Shown in pieces: positions 35,610 to 45,668 of a stretch of 64,000 bases of DNA (the stretch's first letter is position 1; every line of letters begins with the position of its first letter). The notes under the pieces were generated by a model that saw only the letters and a list, made by a program, of their open reading frames with translations, was not told the DNA's origin and did no database searches. The stretch covers positions 868,001 through 932,000 of the forward strand of contig FZPE01000001.1 of assembly GCA_900188465.1 (NCBI GenBank), given 5' to 3'. Made by a program: the position numbers and the translations under genes. Origin of the DNA: Micrococcales bacterium KH10. Its GTDB lineage: Bacteria > Actinomycetota > Actinomycetes > Actinomycetales > Cellulomonadaceae.

Positions 35610-37725
35610 TTTGGTAGAGGGCGGCGGAGCCGGAGCGGGCGATCTCCTCTAGGCCGCGACTGGTGTCGACGGCGGCGAAGCCGGCGGTGACCTGTGCGCT
35701 GCGTGCACCACCCGCGAGCAGATCATCGTCGAGGTACGCGTACTCGACCCCGGTGGCGCGCAGCGCCTCGCACACCTGGGGATCCGTATCGAGTGACGCG
35801 AAGTGTTCAGAAAGGTACGCCGCATCAGGCGATAGTCCGGTGAGGTTCGTGCGCTGGTACACCGCCGCCACGCCGCCCAGACCGCTGGCCAGCACTCCCC
35901 CGGACATCGGATCGGCGATGACCACTGCACCTGGCGGCAACAACCTGGCAAGCCGGTCGAGCAGGTCCCGGTCATCGACGTCAACGATCAGCGCGTCGCG
36001 CGCCGCCAGTGCCGCCGGATCGAAGACCCCACGCGAACGCTGCACCATGCCGGGCAACTGTGTGCCCACAGACAGCACCACCGTGACAACGGTGATCCCC
36101 GCAGTAGCTCGCGGCCGACTCCAGCCAAGCGCAGCACCGCGCACACCACGCTGAGCACGTGCAACACCGCCCTTGCGTGCAACTCTCCAAGCGCCACCAT
36201 GCACAGCCAGCCAACGTGCTATCACCAGCAACCCGACAGCCGCCAGTAGCAAGGCGCTGATCGGGTAAAGCGCCTCAAGCCGGAACACGTGTTTGTACCA
36301 AAAGCCGGTCAACCCGCGCAGCGCGTTCTCGGGGCCACCGGCTAGAGCCGCAAGCACAATGGTCATGCCCCACATCGCCACAAGCCAGCGCGACGAGCGC
36401 CGCCGCAGCAACGTCACCACCCCGACAATCACAGCAACGCTAATGATGATATTGCCCGGCAGTTGCCACAAGGCAACATCGCTCAGCAGCCGTGAAGTCG
36501 TGAACAGATAGGACCTGGTCTCAATGGTCTGCTCGTAATTCATCACCGCGCGCAGCACGGGCCACAGCGGGCTGAAACGGATAAATGCGACCAGAGCCAC
36601 GCTAACCAGTACGGCGCCTGCCGCGACCCACCACCAGGCAGACCATCGCGGACGAGTGCTCCCTCGCTCCTGCGCCCCAAGCCCGCCAGAAGTCGACCGA
36701 CGATCAAGCCACCGGCGACCGGCCCGCCACAGCGCGCCAGCCACAATAGGCAGCGCCAGCGCCAGGTAAGAAAAGATCGTATTGGGGTGCGCGAAGACCG
36801 CCGCTGCGCCGGTGAGCGCCAGCAGCACCCCATACAGCCCCGAACGAGGCTTCCGCACGACCAGGATGGTGGCAGCCAGTGCCGCAGGCAGCAACGCGGT
36901 CCCTAATGCGTTGGGCGATTGTGCGCTCAAGATGTGCTGAGTGAAGGGGAAGAACGATAGCGACGAGCTCAACGCGACCACGATCACACTCAGTGCGACT
37001 TGCCGCGGGAAGGCAACTCGTACCAAAAAGAATATGGAGATCGGCCACACGGCCGCCATCACGGCCAGGGCGCTGATCGTGACCGCCTGAGCGGGAACCA
37101 TCGCAGGCATCAGTGCCGTCACAGCATGCCAGGCACTCGGATAGTAGGTACCCGCGCCCGCATGGGACACCACCGCATCCAGGCCGCCAAACATGCTTGC
37201 CTGCCCCGATGAGGCGATGTGGGCGACGGCATTGAGATGTACGAAGCCGTCGCGCACTTGTAGTGGTGCGGCAAGATCTGGCAGCGCCGCCAACACACCC
37301 ACCAGTGAGATCAGTGCCGCAGCCGCGCCCGCAGACCAGGCTATGACGGTGGTACGGCGGGGCAACGACACGATGAACGCGTTCGCGGAGCACGGAACCT
37401 GAGGCGAAGACGTCCCGTCTGGTCCGTCAGATGGCCCTCGTCCTGAACGTTGGCCAGCGATGCCCATCCGAACTCGTCGGAACAACCAACGAATAGCCCA
37501 CGCCGCGACGGCAACACAAACCCACCCAAGCGCCGCGCTGCCGATATCCCAACCCACGCCAATGTAGGGGTACAAGGTCGTCGCCAGCGCGACAAACACC
37601 GTGGTGACGCTGGCAGCGGCTCCGATCGAGAACACACCACGTACTCCCGCAAGCCTTAACAGTACGTACCCGGGCAGGAGCCAAAGCGCCGCAGCGAGCG
37701 GCAACCACCAGATGACCTGAACCAC
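35593..37725 (-). CDS. DUF6541-family polytopic membrane protein
   Basis: 710 aa from a GTG, with about 12-14 hydrophobic segments through residue 560 and a final globular domain outside the membrane (SGGVLASGLGGVAAVYQRTNLTGL, YAYLDDDLLAGG). The layout and N-terminal WWLPLAAALWLLPGYVLLRLAGV fit actinobacterial DUF6541 proteins, thought to resemble GT-C type polyprenyl-sugar transferases; activity is unproven. It lies between truA and rplQ on the same strand, beyond the rplQ terminator. Confidence 0.8.
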   Translation of the reverse strand: MVQVIWWLPLAAALWLLPGYVLLRLAGVRGVFSIGAAASVTTVFVALATTLYPYIGVGWDIGSAALGWVCVAVAAWAIRWLFRRVRMGIAGQRSGRGPSDGPDGTSSPQVPCSANAFIVSLPRRTTVIAWSAGAAAALISLVGVLAALPDLAAPLQVRDGFVHLNAVAHIASSGQASMFGGLDAVVSHAGAGTYYPSAWHAVTALMPAMVPAQAVTISALAVMAAVWPISIFFLVRVAFPRQVALSVIVVALSSSLSFFPFTQHILSAQSPNALGTALLPAALAATILVVRKPRSGLYGVLLALTGAAAVFAHPNTIFSYLALALPIVAGALWRAGRRWLDRRSTSGGLGAQERGSTRPRWSAWWWVAAGAVLVSVALVAFIRFSPLWPVLRAVMNYEQTIETRSYLFTTSRLLSDVALWQLPGNIIISVAVIVGVVTLLRRRSSRWLVAMWGMTIVLAALAGGPENALRGLTGFWYKHVFRLEALYPISALLLAAVGLLVIARWLAVHGGAWRVARKGGVARAQRGVRGAALGWSRPRATAGITVVTVVLSVGTQLPGMVQRSRGVFDPAALAARDALIVDVDDRDLLDRLARLLPPGAVVIADPMSGGVLASGLGGVAAVYQRTNLTGLSPDAAYLSEHFASLDTDPQVCEALRATGVEYAYLDDDLLAGGARSAQVTAGFAAVDTSRGLEEIARSGSAALYQITACR

Positions 37726-37774
37726 ATGTGCTCCCTACTGCCTCGATGGGACTGCATCCTAGGGTAACCAGCGC

Positions 37775-37816
37775 GAACGGGGTGGACCTAGGTTTGCACC
37801 CAGGTCCACCCCGTTC
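37775..37816 (-). terminator. Terminator of the alpha ribosomal operon
   Basis: 15-bp perfect stem (GAACGGGGTGGACCT, complement at 37802-37816) with a 12-base loop, 36 bp beyond the rplQ stop. No T-run is present. Confidence 0.85.
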
Positions 37817-37851
37817 ATGTTGCTCAGTTGTACTGCCTCAGCAGTCTCAAC

Positions 37852-38454
37852 TCACTTCTCGTCGCTGTCTGCGGCGGCTTCAGCCTCGTCTGCCTCGACC
37901 TCGGTGGTCTCTGCTTCCTCGGCTGAGGCCTCTTCAACCGCTGCTTCCTCGACCTCAGCGGTCTCAGCTGCGGTGTCCTCGACCTCGGCAGCAGCCTGCT
38001 CCTTGACGGAACGCTTGGCAGCGCCTTCAGCTTCACGGACGACAGCCTGCTTCGGGCTGACAGGTTCCAGGACGAGCTCGATCACAGCGAGCTGCGCGTT
38101 GTCGCCCTTGCGGGTTCCAACTTTGGTGATACGGGTGTAGCCACCGTTGCGCTCCGCGAACTGCGGTGCGATCTCGTTGAACAGGCGGTGCACGATGGTG
38201 TAGGCATCGCCTTCGCCGTTCCAGCGGCGGGGTGTCTTGTTGCGGATGACCGATGACACCTGGCGACGTGCGTGCAGGTCGCCGCGCTTCGCCTTGGTGA
38301 TCAGACGCTCGGCAAGCGGCTGGAGACGCTTGGCGCGGGTCAATGTGGTGGTGATGCGACCGTGCTCGAAGAGGCTGGTGGCAAGGTTCGCCAGGATCTG
38401 ACGCTCGTGCGCCGATCCGCCGCCCAGGCGCGGGCCCTTAGTAGGGGTAGGCAT
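37852..38454 (-). CDS. rplQ: 50S ribosomal protein bL17 with acidic C-terminal extension
   Basis: Lines the exit-tunnel side of the large subunit. 200 aa versus about 120 in E. coli. The core [19 protein letters not shown] to VELVLEP (about 145 residues) is normal. The last 50 residues are almost only Ala, Glu, Asp, Thr and Val, a disordered acidic tail seen in several actinobacterial L17 proteins. Last gene of the alpha operon. Confidence 0.97.
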   Translation of the reverse strand: MPTPTKGPRLGGGSAHERQILANLATSLFEHGRITTTLTRAKRLQPLAERLITKAKRGDLHARRQVSSVIRNKTPRRWNGEGDAYTIVHRLFNEIAPQFAERNGGYTRITKVGTRKGDNAQLAVIELVLEPVSPKQAVVREAEGAAKRSVKEQAAAEVEDTAAETAEVEEAAVEEASAEEAETTEVEADEAEAAADSDEK

Positions 38455-38509
38455 TGTCTTTGCTCCTTGTATGGCTGGTCATTCGCCGTCATGGCGCATG
38501 ACCGCAAAA

Positions 38510-39526
38510 TCAGTTGTACTGCTCGTCGAGGTCTTCGCTGACACCGGACTCGTCGACGTACTCGTCGTCAGTCGGGGCAACAAAGTCGAGCGGTGAATCC
38601 TTCAGACCCAAGCCGAGGCCAGCAAGCTTCTTCTTGACCTCGTCGATGGACTTCGCACCGAAGTTACGAATGTCCAGCAGGTCAGCTTCGCTGCGGGCAA
38701 CGAGTTCACCCACGGTGTGGATGCCCTCGCGCTTGAGGCAGTTGTAGGACCGGATCGTCAGGTCAAGCTCTTCAACCGGCAGTGCCAGATCTGCCGCCAA
38801 GGCAGCATCTGTTGGCGACGGGCCAATTTCAATACCTTCAGCTTCCACATTGAGTTCCCGGGCAAGGCCGAACAACTCAACAAGCGTCTTACCAGCCGAT
38901 GCCAGGGCATCTGCCGGGGAGATCGCTGGCTTGGTCTCGACGTCGACAATAAGCTTGTCGAAGTCCGTACGCTGCTCGACACGGGTTGCCTCGACTGCGT
39001 AGCTCACCTTGAGAACCGGCGAGTAGATCGAGTCGACGGGAATCCGTGACAGTTCAGCGTCCGGCAACTTGTTCTGCTGCGCGGAGACGTATCCACGACC
39101 ACGCTCAACGGTCAGCTCGATCTCAACCTTGCCCTTGTCGTTCAACGTGGCCAGGTGCAGATCAGGGTTGTGAATCTCGACGCCAGCAGGCGGCAGAATG
39201 TCCGCTGCGGTGACTACGCCGGGGCCCTGCTTGCGCAGGTACATCACGACAGGCTCGTCGTTGTCCGAGGACACCACGAGGTTCTTGATGTTCAAGATCA
39301 GTTCGGTGACGTCTTCCTTAACACCCGGAATGGTCTCGAACTCGTGCTGAACACCGTCAAGGCGGATCGAGGTAACCGCGGCACCAGGGATGGACGACAG
39401 CAACGTGCGGCGAAGCGAGTTGCCGATCGTGTAACCAAAACCTGGCTCCAACGGCTCGATGGCGAATCGTGACCGTGTGGCAGAGATGACTTCTTCAGTC
39501 AGCGTGGGACGCTGTGCAATAAGCAC
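38510..39526 (-). CDS. rpoA: DNA-directed RNA polymerase subunit alpha
   Basis: Assembly platform of RNA polymerase. 338 aa from the GTG at 39526 ([12 protein letters not shown]) with AAAGGAAA upstream. The N-terminal dimer domain has [22 protein letters not shown]; the C-terminal domain (about 245-310) has [20 protein letters not shown] and [14 protein letters not shown]. An acidic tail follows. It sits directly after rpsK; rpsD, which lies here in many bacteria, is absent. Confidence 0.98.
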   Translation of the reverse strand: MLIAQRPTLTEEVISATRSRFAIEPLEPGFGYTIGNSLRRTLLSSIPGAAVTSIRLDGVQHEFETIPGVKEDVTELILNIKNLVVSSDNDEPVVMYLRKQGPGVVTAADILPPAGVEIHNPDLHLATLNDKGKVEIELTVERGRGYVSAQQNKLPDAELSRIPVDSIYSPVLKVSYAVEATRVEQRTDFDKLIVDVETKPAISPADALASAGKTLVELFGLARELNVEAEGIEIGPSPTDAALAADLALPVEELDLTIRSYNCLKREGIHTVGELVARSEADLLDIRNFGAKSIDEVKKKLAGLGLGLKDSPLDFVAPTDDEYVDESGVSEDLDEQYN

Positions 39527-39652
39527 TGGTGGTTTTCCTTTCGCATGAAGCACCCGCTATATGACGCTTCTTGGATAGCGAACGAGCGGACCGGTTGAGT
39601 CCGTTCGTGAAGGTAAAGGCAGTTTGGTGTGAACCTAACGACCAGGACTAGA

Positions 39653-40054
39653 TCAGACGCGGCGACGCTTCGGTGGGCGGCATCCGTTGTGCGCCTGCGG
39701 CGTCACATCCTGGATCGTGCCGACCTCGAGGCCTGCTGCGGTCAACGAACGGATCGCGGTCTCACGTCCAGAACCCGGGCCCTTGACGAAGACGTCAACC
39801 TTCTTCACACCGTGCTCTTGAGCACGACGTGCAGCGGCCTCAGCGGCGAGCTGAGCAGCGAACGGGGTGGACTTACGCGAACCCTTGAATCCAACCTGGC
39901 CGGACGATGCCCAAGCGAGGACGGCACCCGAAGGATCCGTGATGGAAACGATGGTGTTGTTAAAGGTGCTCTTGATGTGCGCCTGGCCGAGCGGAACATT
40001 CTTCTTGTCCCTACGGCGTGGCTTACGGACTGCACCGCGAGTCTTGGGAGGCAT
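39653..40054 (-). CDS. rpsK: 30S ribosomal protein uS11
   Basis: Platform protein of the small subunit. 133 aa. [37 protein letters not shown], and the ending [16 protein letters not shown] are family hallmarks. Lies between rpsM and rpoA in the alpha operon. Confidence 0.98.
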   Translation of the reverse strand: MPPKTRGAVRKPRRRDKKNVPLGQAHIKSTFNNTIVSITDPSGAVLAWASSGQVGFKGSRKSTPFAAQLAAEAAARRAQEHGVKKVDVFVKGPGSGRETAIRSLTAAGLEVGTIQDVTPQAHNGCRPPKRRRV

Positions 40055-40137
40055 GTGGTGGTCTTACTCCTGTTTCGAGATCGTCGAACCGACTGTGCTA
40101 AGCGGCAACACTGTGGCCAGTCGGACTGCTGGGTTTG

Positions 40138-40512
40138 TCAGCGAGCCTTCTTCTTGCCCGCAACGGTGCGCTTCGGTCCCTTACGGGTACGCGCGTTTGT
40201 CTTGGTGCGCTGTCCGCGCACAGGAAGACCGCGGCGGTGCCGAAGGCCCTCGTAGCAGCCGATCTCGACCTTGCGGCGAATGTCGGCAGCGACCTCACGA
40301 CGGAGGTCACCCTCAAGCTTGTAATTACCCTCAAGGTAGTCACGTAACGCGACTAGCTCCGCATCGGACAGATCCTTGACGCGAACGTCCGGGCTGATAC
40401 CGGTGCCTGCCAGGGTCTGCTGCGCACGCGTGCGCCCGACGCCGAAAATGTAGGTGAGTGCGACCTCGACGCGCTTGTCGCGCGGCAGATCAACTCCGAT
40501 AAGACGTGCCAT
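40138..40512 (-). CDS. rpsM: 30S ribosomal protein uS13
   Basis: Head protein contacting the large subunit and P-site tRNA. 124 aa. [30 protein letters not shown], and the basic tail [19 protein letters not shown] are present. Follows rpmJ after a 165-bp gap that shows no gene. Confidence 0.98.
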   Translation of the reverse strand: MARLIGVDLPRDKRVEVALTYIFGVGRTRAQQTLAGTGISPDVRVKDLSDAELVALRDYLEGNYKLEGDLRREVAADIRRKVEIGCYEGLRHRRGLPVRGQRTKTNARTRKGPKRTVAGKKKAR

Positions 40513-40677
40513 GGAGCGTGGTGTTCCTTACATACGATCCGGAGGTCTGCCGCAACACCTCTCGTATTCGTTACGAGCCCTGGCCTCCGGACCAGGGGTT
40601 TCAGCAACTGCCTATGCAGTGTGCCGATGGTATTGCGATGTTCTGTTGTCGCGCAGGTGACCAGTGACGGGGCTGAA

Positions 40678-40791
40678 TTAGCCCTGACGCTGCTTGTGAC
40701 GCGGGTTTTCGCAGATGACCATGACGTTTCCGTGCCGGCGGATAACCTTGCACTTGTCACAGATCTTCTTGACGCTGGGGTTGACCTTCAT
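40678..40791 (-). CDS. rpmJ: 50S ribosomal protein bL36, zinc-binding form
   Basis: A 37-aa protein read directly from the minus strand: [20 protein letters not shown] onward, ending in RHKQRQG. Cys11, Cys14, Cys27 and His32 form the zinc site, so this is the zinc-dependent (C+) paralogue. It lies between infA and rpsM, its usual place, and is too short for most ORF cut-offs. Confidence 0.97.
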   Translation of the reverse strand: MKVNPSVKKICDKCKVIRRHGNVMVICENPRHKQRQG

Positions 40792-40876
40792 CGTTTGTCC
40801 TTAGTCGCTGAGGGCTGAGTGATCCCTGAGCAACATCGTCGTGGTGTGAGGTAAGAATCCTGGAGAACCAGGCGAT

Positions 40877-41098
40877 CTACTTGTAGCGGTAGACGATCCG
40901 GCCGCGTGTCAGGTCGTACGGGCTCAACTCCACGACGACACGGTCTTCAGGCAGGATGCGAATGTAGTGTTGCCGCATCTTGCCAGAGATGTGCGCTAGA
41001 ACCTTGTGCCCGTTAGCGAGTTCCACACGGAACATTGCGTTCGGCAATGCTTCGACTACGGAACCCTCTACCTCGATTGCACCGTCCTTCTTCGCCAT
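40877..41098 (-). CDS. infA: Translation initiation factor IF-1
   Basis: OB-fold factor that occupies the A site during initiation. 73 aa from the ATG at 41098 ([20 protein letters not shown]), the family length; the frame continues upstream without similarity. [27 protein letters not shown] follows. The 209-bp gap above (41099-41307) probably holds the promoter of the infA-rpmJ-rpsM-rpsK-rpoA-rplQ operon. Confidence 0.97.
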   Translation of the reverse strand: MAKKDGAIEVEGSVVEALPNAMFRVELANGHKVLAHISGKMRQHYIRILPEDRVVVELSPYDLTRGRIVYRYK

Positions 41099-41307
41099 AT
41101 CCTCCGCTAACTGTTGATCTGGTACGCCATTACGGCGTCGAATGTGGCACGTACACACGCCGAAACCAGTGCTGGAGACACTGAGAATCGGAAGATTGAC
41201 CTGGTTTGAGGTTCCGCAGCCGCCGTACTACCTATGGCGGGCGCGAAAGTGTACATACCCGACGGACCAGTGTAGCGCAAACCCGCCGGGTTGCGCCAGT
41301 GCGGGTC

Positions 41308-42156
41308 CTAGTCGACGAGCATGCCCAAAGTGACACCGCGCTTAGCCAACTCGGCGGCGCCGCCATCGGGTTCGGTGAGCACGAAAATGCCGTCGTCGAG
41401 GATTGCGACAGTGTTCTCCCAGTGCGCGGCCGTGCTGCCGTCGACCGTGACCACGGTCCAATCGTCTTCGCAGGTGCATACTTCGCCACTGCCACGTGTC
41501 AGCATCGGTTCGATGGCCAGGCACATTCCGGGACGAATGCGGGTTCGCGGTGACGACGCGGCGAAATTCGGAACATCAGGATCCTGATGCATCTGCGATC
41601 CAATGCCGTGTCCGACGAAATCCTCGACGATCCCGTATTGGGCTTCGTCTGTCGCCATGGCCTCGTCCACTGAGGCTTCGATCGCCGCACCCACATCGCG
41701 GACCCGTCGTACGGTGGCCAGCGATGCAATGCCGTCCCACATCGCGTCACGCGTCGCCGAGACGAGGCGTTCATCGTGCGCAGTAGTTGACTCGTCCGGA
41801 TGGGGAACAATGACAGTGCGAGCCGCATCCGCGTGCCACCCGTCTACGATCGCCCCGCTGTCGACAGAGACCACGTCTCCTGGCTGTAACGGCATGTCGC
41901 CGGGGATGCCGTGGATCACGGCCTCGTTGACGGATACGCAGATAGTCGCTGGGAAGCCCTCGTAGCCCAGGAAGGACGAGGTGGCACCGCCGTCAGCGAT
42001 ATGTTGACTGGCGATCGCGTCCAGCTCGGCCGGAGTCACCCCCGGTGCGACAGCGTTCGTCACTGCCTCTAGGGTCCTGGCTACGACCACTCCAGCGCGG
42101 CGCATGGCCGCGATCTGTGCGGGGGTCTTGTATTCGACACCTTGGCGACCGAACAC
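41308..42156 (-). CDS. map: Type I methionine aminopeptidase
   Basis: Removes initiator Met. 282 aa from a GTG. The metal ligands are all visible: Asp99, Asp110, His183, Glu216 and Glu247, with His82 in IHGIPGD. Follows adk by 16 bp in the secY-adk-map unit. Confidence 0.97.
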   Translation of the reverse strand: MFGRQGVEYKTPAQIAAMRRAGVVVARTLEAVTNAVAPGVTPAELDAIASQHIADGGATSSFLGYEGFPATICVSVNEAVIHGIPGDMPLQPGDVVSVDSGAIVDGWHADAARTVIVPHPDESTTAHDERLVSATRDAMWDGIASLATVRRVRDVGAAIEASVDEAMATDEAQYGIVEDFVGHGIGSQMHQDPDVPNFAASSPRTRIRPGMCLAIEPMLTRGSGEVCTCEDDWTVVTVDGSTAAHWENTVAILDDGIFVLTEPDGGAAELAKRGVTLGMLVD

Positions 42157-42172
42157 TGCTGTGACTACTTTC

Positions 42173-42745
42173 TCAACGAGCCGCTAAAGCCACGTCGATA
42201 CGCTCGGCTACGGCGTCGATCTCGCCGATGCCGTCGACCTCGACGAGCAGACCACGTGCCCGGTAGGCGTCGATCAAGGGCGCTGTCTCTTGCTCGTAGA
42301 TATCGAGCCGACGAGCGATCGTCTCAGCGGTGTCGTCTTCGCGGCCTTCCAACTCGGCACGTCTGCTCAGGCGACCAAGCAACTCGTCCCGGTCTGCTGT
42401 AAGCACGATAACCGCATCAAGAGACCAGCCAAGATCGGCAAGAATTCCGTCGAGCGCTTCAACCTGGGCTGCGTTGCGAGGGTAGCCGTCGAGGATGAAC
42501 CCCTCGGCGGTGTCCTGCTGGCCCAATCGGTCGCGCACCATGTCGTTGGTCACCGAGTCCGGGACGAGCTCGCCGCGCGAGGTGAAAGACTGAGCCAGTT
42601 TGCCCAATTCCGTCTCGCCCTTGATGTTCGCCCGGAAGATGTCTCCGGTTGAGATCGCAGGCACCTCGGCACGCTGCGCCAGCAACGCTGCCTGAGTTCC
42701 CTTACCGGCGCCCTGCGGGCCCATGATCAAGAACCGATGTGTCAC
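42173..42745 (-). CDS. adk: Adenylate kinase, short form
   Basis: Interconverts ATP, AMP and ADP. 190 aa. P-loop GPQGAGKGTQ is at the start and the AMP site reads ISTGDIFRANI and DGYPRNAAQ. There is a short LID without the four-Cys zinc domain, as in actinobacteria. Its GTG overlaps the secY stop by 4 bp (GTGA). Confidence 0.97.
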   Translation of the reverse strand: MTHRFLIMGPQGAGKGTQAALLAQRAEVPAISTGDIFRANIKGETELGKLAQSFTSRGELVPDSVTNDMVRDRLGQQDTAEGFILDGYPRNAAQVEALDGILADLGWSLDAVIVLTADRDELLGRLSRRAELEGREDDTAETIARRLDIYEQETAPLIDAYRARGLLVEVDGIGEIDAVAERIDVALAAR

Positions 42746-44037
42746 CGCAGTAGTCCTTCGTAGTGGCGCTGCTGCAATTGAGCGTCGATCTGCTTGACGG
42801 TCTCAAGACCGACACCGACCAGAATCAGGATCGACGTACCACCGAATGGAATGTTCGCGGTAACCTCGAGCCAGATGAATCCGAGAGTCGGGATCAACGC
42901 GACCAGTGCCAGGTAGAGCGAACCGGCAGTGGTGATACGCGTGATGACGTACTGCAGGTACTCGGCGGTCGGGCGTCCGGCACGGATACCCGGGATGAAG
43001 CCGCCGTAGTTCTTCATGTTGTCCGCAACCTCAGTCGGGTTGAACGTGATCGCGGTGTAGAAGAACGTGAAGAAGATGATCAGCACGAAGTAGATGGCCA
43101 GGTGCAGCGGCGCGTTCGGCGAACTGAGGTTGTTGGTGACCCACATGGCCCAACCCTCGTTCTGGTTGCCTGAGAACTGACCGATCAAACCAGGCACTGC
43201 CAAGATCGATGAAGCGAAGATCACTGGGATCACGTTCGCCATGTTGATCTTGATCGGAATGTAGGTGGATGATCCGCCGTACATCCGACGACCCACCATG
43301 CGCTTGGCGTACTGGACCTGGATACGGCGCTGTGACTGCTCAACGAAAACGATCAGCACGACGACGAGCAGTGCGATCGCGACGACAACGGTGAACTTGC
43401 CCAGACCGGCGGAGCCACCTGCGATACCCCACAGGGCTGTCGGCAGCGTCGCGGCGATCGAGGTGAAGATCAGCAGTGACATACCGTTTCCGATGCCGCG
43501 TTCGGTGATGCGCTCACCGAGCCACATGATCATTCCGGTACCAGCAGTCATGGCGGTGATCACGATGATCTGGTTCATGATGCCGTCGTTGAACAGCACT
43601 GAATTCTCACAACCGAGCAACGCGCCAGTGCGTGCCATGGTCGTGTAAGTAGTCGCTTGAAGGATTCCGAGACCAATCGTGAGGTAACGGGTGTACTGCG
43701 TCAGTTTCGCCTGACCAGCCTGACCTTCTTTGTGGAGGGTCTCGAAGCGCGGGATCACCACACGCAGCAACTGCACGATGATCGATGCGGTGATGTACGG
43801 CATGATGCCGAGCGCAAAGATCGACAGTTGCAGCAGTGCACCACCACTGAATAGGTTCACCAAACCGATGAAGTCGTTCGACTGACCTGCCTGGACACAC
43901 TGTTCCACTGCCTGATAGTCCACACCTGGCGAAGGCACGAACGAGCCCACGCGATACAACGCGATGATCGCGAGCGTGAACAACAACTTCCGTCTCAGGT
44001 CAGGCGTCCGAAACGCCCGGGTGAATGCGCTGAGCAC
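42742..44037 (-). CDS. secY: Protein translocase subunit SecY
   Basis: Channel of the Sec translocon; it exports the signal-peptide proteins in this window. 431 aa with ten hydrophobic segments. GSFVPSPGVD opens the first loop, ALGIMPYITASIIVQLL is the plug/TM2 region, and PGIRAGRPTAEYLQ and GGTSILILVGVGLETVKQIDAQLQQRHYEG are in the C-terminal half. Separated from rplO by 225 bp holding a strong hairpin, so it is likely transcribed from its own promoter. Confidence 0.98.
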   Translation of the reverse strand: MLSAFTRAFRTPDLRRKLLFTLAIIALYRVGSFVPSPGVDYQAVEQCVQAGQSNDFIGLVNLFSGGALLQLSIFALGIMPYITASIIVQLLRVVIPRFETLHKEGQAGQAKLTQYTRYLTIGLGILQATTYTTMARTGALLGCENSVLFNDGIMNQIIVITAMTAGTGMIMWLGERITERGIGNGMSLLIFTSIAATLPTALWGIAGGSAGLGKFTVVVAIALLVVVLIVFVEQSQRRIQVQYAKRMVGRRMYGGSSTYIPIKINMANVIPVIFASSILAVPGLIGQFSGNQNEGWAMWVTNNLSSPNAPLHLAIYFVLIIFFTFFYTAITFNPTEVADNMKNYGGFIPGIRAGRPTAEYLQYVITRITTAGSLYLALVALIPTLGFIWLEVTANIPFGGTSILILVGVGLETVKQIDAQLQQRHYEGLLR

Positions 44038-44217
44038 CGAATCCTCCTGGACCCGCTATCGCGGGCGATATTGATACTGCGGTAAGGCAGCCAACCGACG
44101 TCGTGCCAAAAACTGGCACCTGTCGAACCTTACCTGCAACGAGCCCCAAATTGGAACTCGACGATGCCGCTACGTCACGGCATATCGAACACGTATTTTA
44201 TCTAAGACTGATATGGC

Positions 44218-44251
44218 GCGAGGCCGGGCAGCTGGCGCCACCCGGCCTCGC
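44218..44251 (-). terminator. Hairpin between rplO and secY
   Basis: An 11-bp GC-rich perfect stem (GCGAGGCCGGG at 44218-44228, complement 44241-44251) begins 12 bp after the rplO stop. No T-run. Either a terminator or an attenuator that splits the spc operon. Confidence 0.75.
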
Positions 44252-44262
44252 GGCCGGTCGGA

Positions 44263-44760
44263 TCAATCCTGAGCGATAGATCCGCCCGCTGCCACAATCT
44301 TCTCTTGAGCAGCGTTTGAGACCTTGTCGACCTGGACGTCCAACTTGACATTGATGTCTCCGGTGGCGAGCACCTTGACGAGATGTCCCTTACGAACGGC
44401 ACCCTTGGCAACCAGGTCTTCAACTGTGACCTTGCCGCCTTCGGGGTACAACTCTGCGAGCTTGTTCAGGTTGACAACCTGGTACTCGGTACGGAACGGG
44501 TTCTTGAAGCCACGCAACTTCGGCAACCGCATGTGCAGTGGCATCTGGCCACCTTCGAAGCGAGCCGGCACTTGGTAGCGAGCCTTGGTTCCCTTGGTGC
44601 CTCGTCCGGCAGTCTTACCCTTCGAAGCCTCACCACGACCCACGCGGGTCTTTGCCGTCTTGGCTCCTGGAGCCGGACGAAGGTGGTGCATCTTCAGGGT
44701 GCCGCCAGCACCTTCCGTCGTTGACGAGGCAGCCTCGTCAACCTTCTTCTTCTCTGCCAT
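44263..44760 (-). CDS. rplO: 50S ribosomal protein uL15
   Basis: Large-subunit assembly protein. 165 aa with an extra N-terminal 22 residues ([17 protein letters not shown]). The core begins [22 protein letters not shown], then [28 protein letters not shown], ending in the conserved beta core. Precedes the spc-operon break. Confidence 0.97.
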   Translation of the reverse strand: MAEKKKVDEAASSTTEGAGGTLKMHHLRPAPGAKTAKTRVGRGEASKGKTAGRGTKGTKARYQVPARFEGGQMPLHMRLPKLRGFKNPFRTEYQVVNLNKLAELYPEGGKVTVEDLVAKGAVRKGHLVKVLATGDINVKLDVQVDKVSNAAQEKIVAAGGSIAQD

Positions 44761-44762
44761 GG

Positions 44763-44945
44763 TCAGTCAACCTCCTCGACGGTGACCAGGTGTGACACCG
44801 TGTCGACCATGCCACGGAACTCCGGGCGGTCTTCCTTCACGGTGGTGTCACCAATACGCTTCAGACCGAGGCTACGCAGCGTCTCCCGCTGGTACTTCTT
44901 GCCACCGATGCTTGATTTGATCTGAGTGACCTTGAGCTTCGCCAT
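44763..44945 (-). CDS. rpmD: 50S ribosomal protein uL30
   Basis: 60 aa from the second ATG of an ATGATG pair overlapping the rpsE stop (TGATG). [25 protein letters not shown] and the ending [15 protein letters not shown] match uL30. Between rpsE and rplO. Confidence 0.97.
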   Translation of the reverse strand: MAKLKVTQIKSSIGGKKYQRETLRSLGLKRIGDTTVKEDRPEFRGMVDTVSHLVTVEEVD

Positions 44946-45616
44946 CATGCACCTACCTGCTCTGCCGCAGCGGCCTTCTCGGCGCGACCTGCAGCTTGCG
45001 CACGCAACAGCGCTGCGGGAGCCACAGCGTCGAGCGGAAGGCCACGACGAGCCGCAACAGCCTCAGGCTGCTCCAGCTGACGCAGTGCCTCTACGGTGGC
45101 GTGCACAATGTTGATTGCGTTAGACGAGCCGAGCGACTTGCTCAGCACGTCGTGGATTCCAGCGCACTCGAGCACCGCACGAACCGGACCGCCGGCGATA
45201 ACACCGGTACCCGGGCCAGCCGGACGCAGGAATACGACACCTGCGGCCGCCTCACCCTGAACCGGGTGAGGGATGGTGCCCTGGATACGAGGAACGCGGA
45301 AGAAGGACTTCTTCGCTTCCTCGACACCCTTGGCAATGGCGGCTGGAACTTCCTTAGCCTTGCCGTATCCGACGCCCACGGTACCGTCGCCGTCGCCCAC
45401 CACTACGAGAGCGGAGAAGCTGAACCGACGACCACCCTTGACGACCTTCGAGACACGGTTGATGGTGACGACACGCTCAACAAATGCGTTCTTGTCGGCG
45501 TCGCGACCTCGGTCGCCGCCACGGCCCCCGCCGCGACGGTCATTGCGGCGCTCGCCCGAGCGCTCGTTGTTCTCGCCGGCGCTGCGGCCGGCATTGCCCT
45601 GCTGCCCTGCAGCCAT
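44945..45616 (-). CDS. rpsE: 30S ribosomal protein uS5
   Basis: Decoding-fidelity protein. 223 aa with about 45 disordered Arg/Gly/Asp/Asn-rich N-terminal residues ([20 protein letters not shown]) ahead of the core [35 protein letters not shown] and the [15 protein letters not shown] loop follow. Confidence 0.97.
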   Translation of the reverse strand: MAAGQQGNAGRSAGENNERSGERRNDRRGGGRGGDRGRDADKNAFVERVVTINRVSKVVKGGRRFSFSALVVVGDGDGTVGVGYGKAKEVPAAIAKGVEEAKKSFFRVPRIQGTIPHPVQGEAAAGVVFLRPAGPGTGVIAGGPVRAVLECAGIHDVLSKSLGSSNAINIVHATVEALRQLEQPEAVAARRGLPLDAVAPAALLRAQAAGRAEKAAAAEQVGA

Positions 45617-45668
45617 CAGAGAGTCCTTTGCTTCCGTGCGTCAACGTTTGAATTGATCTTGAAGTTCA

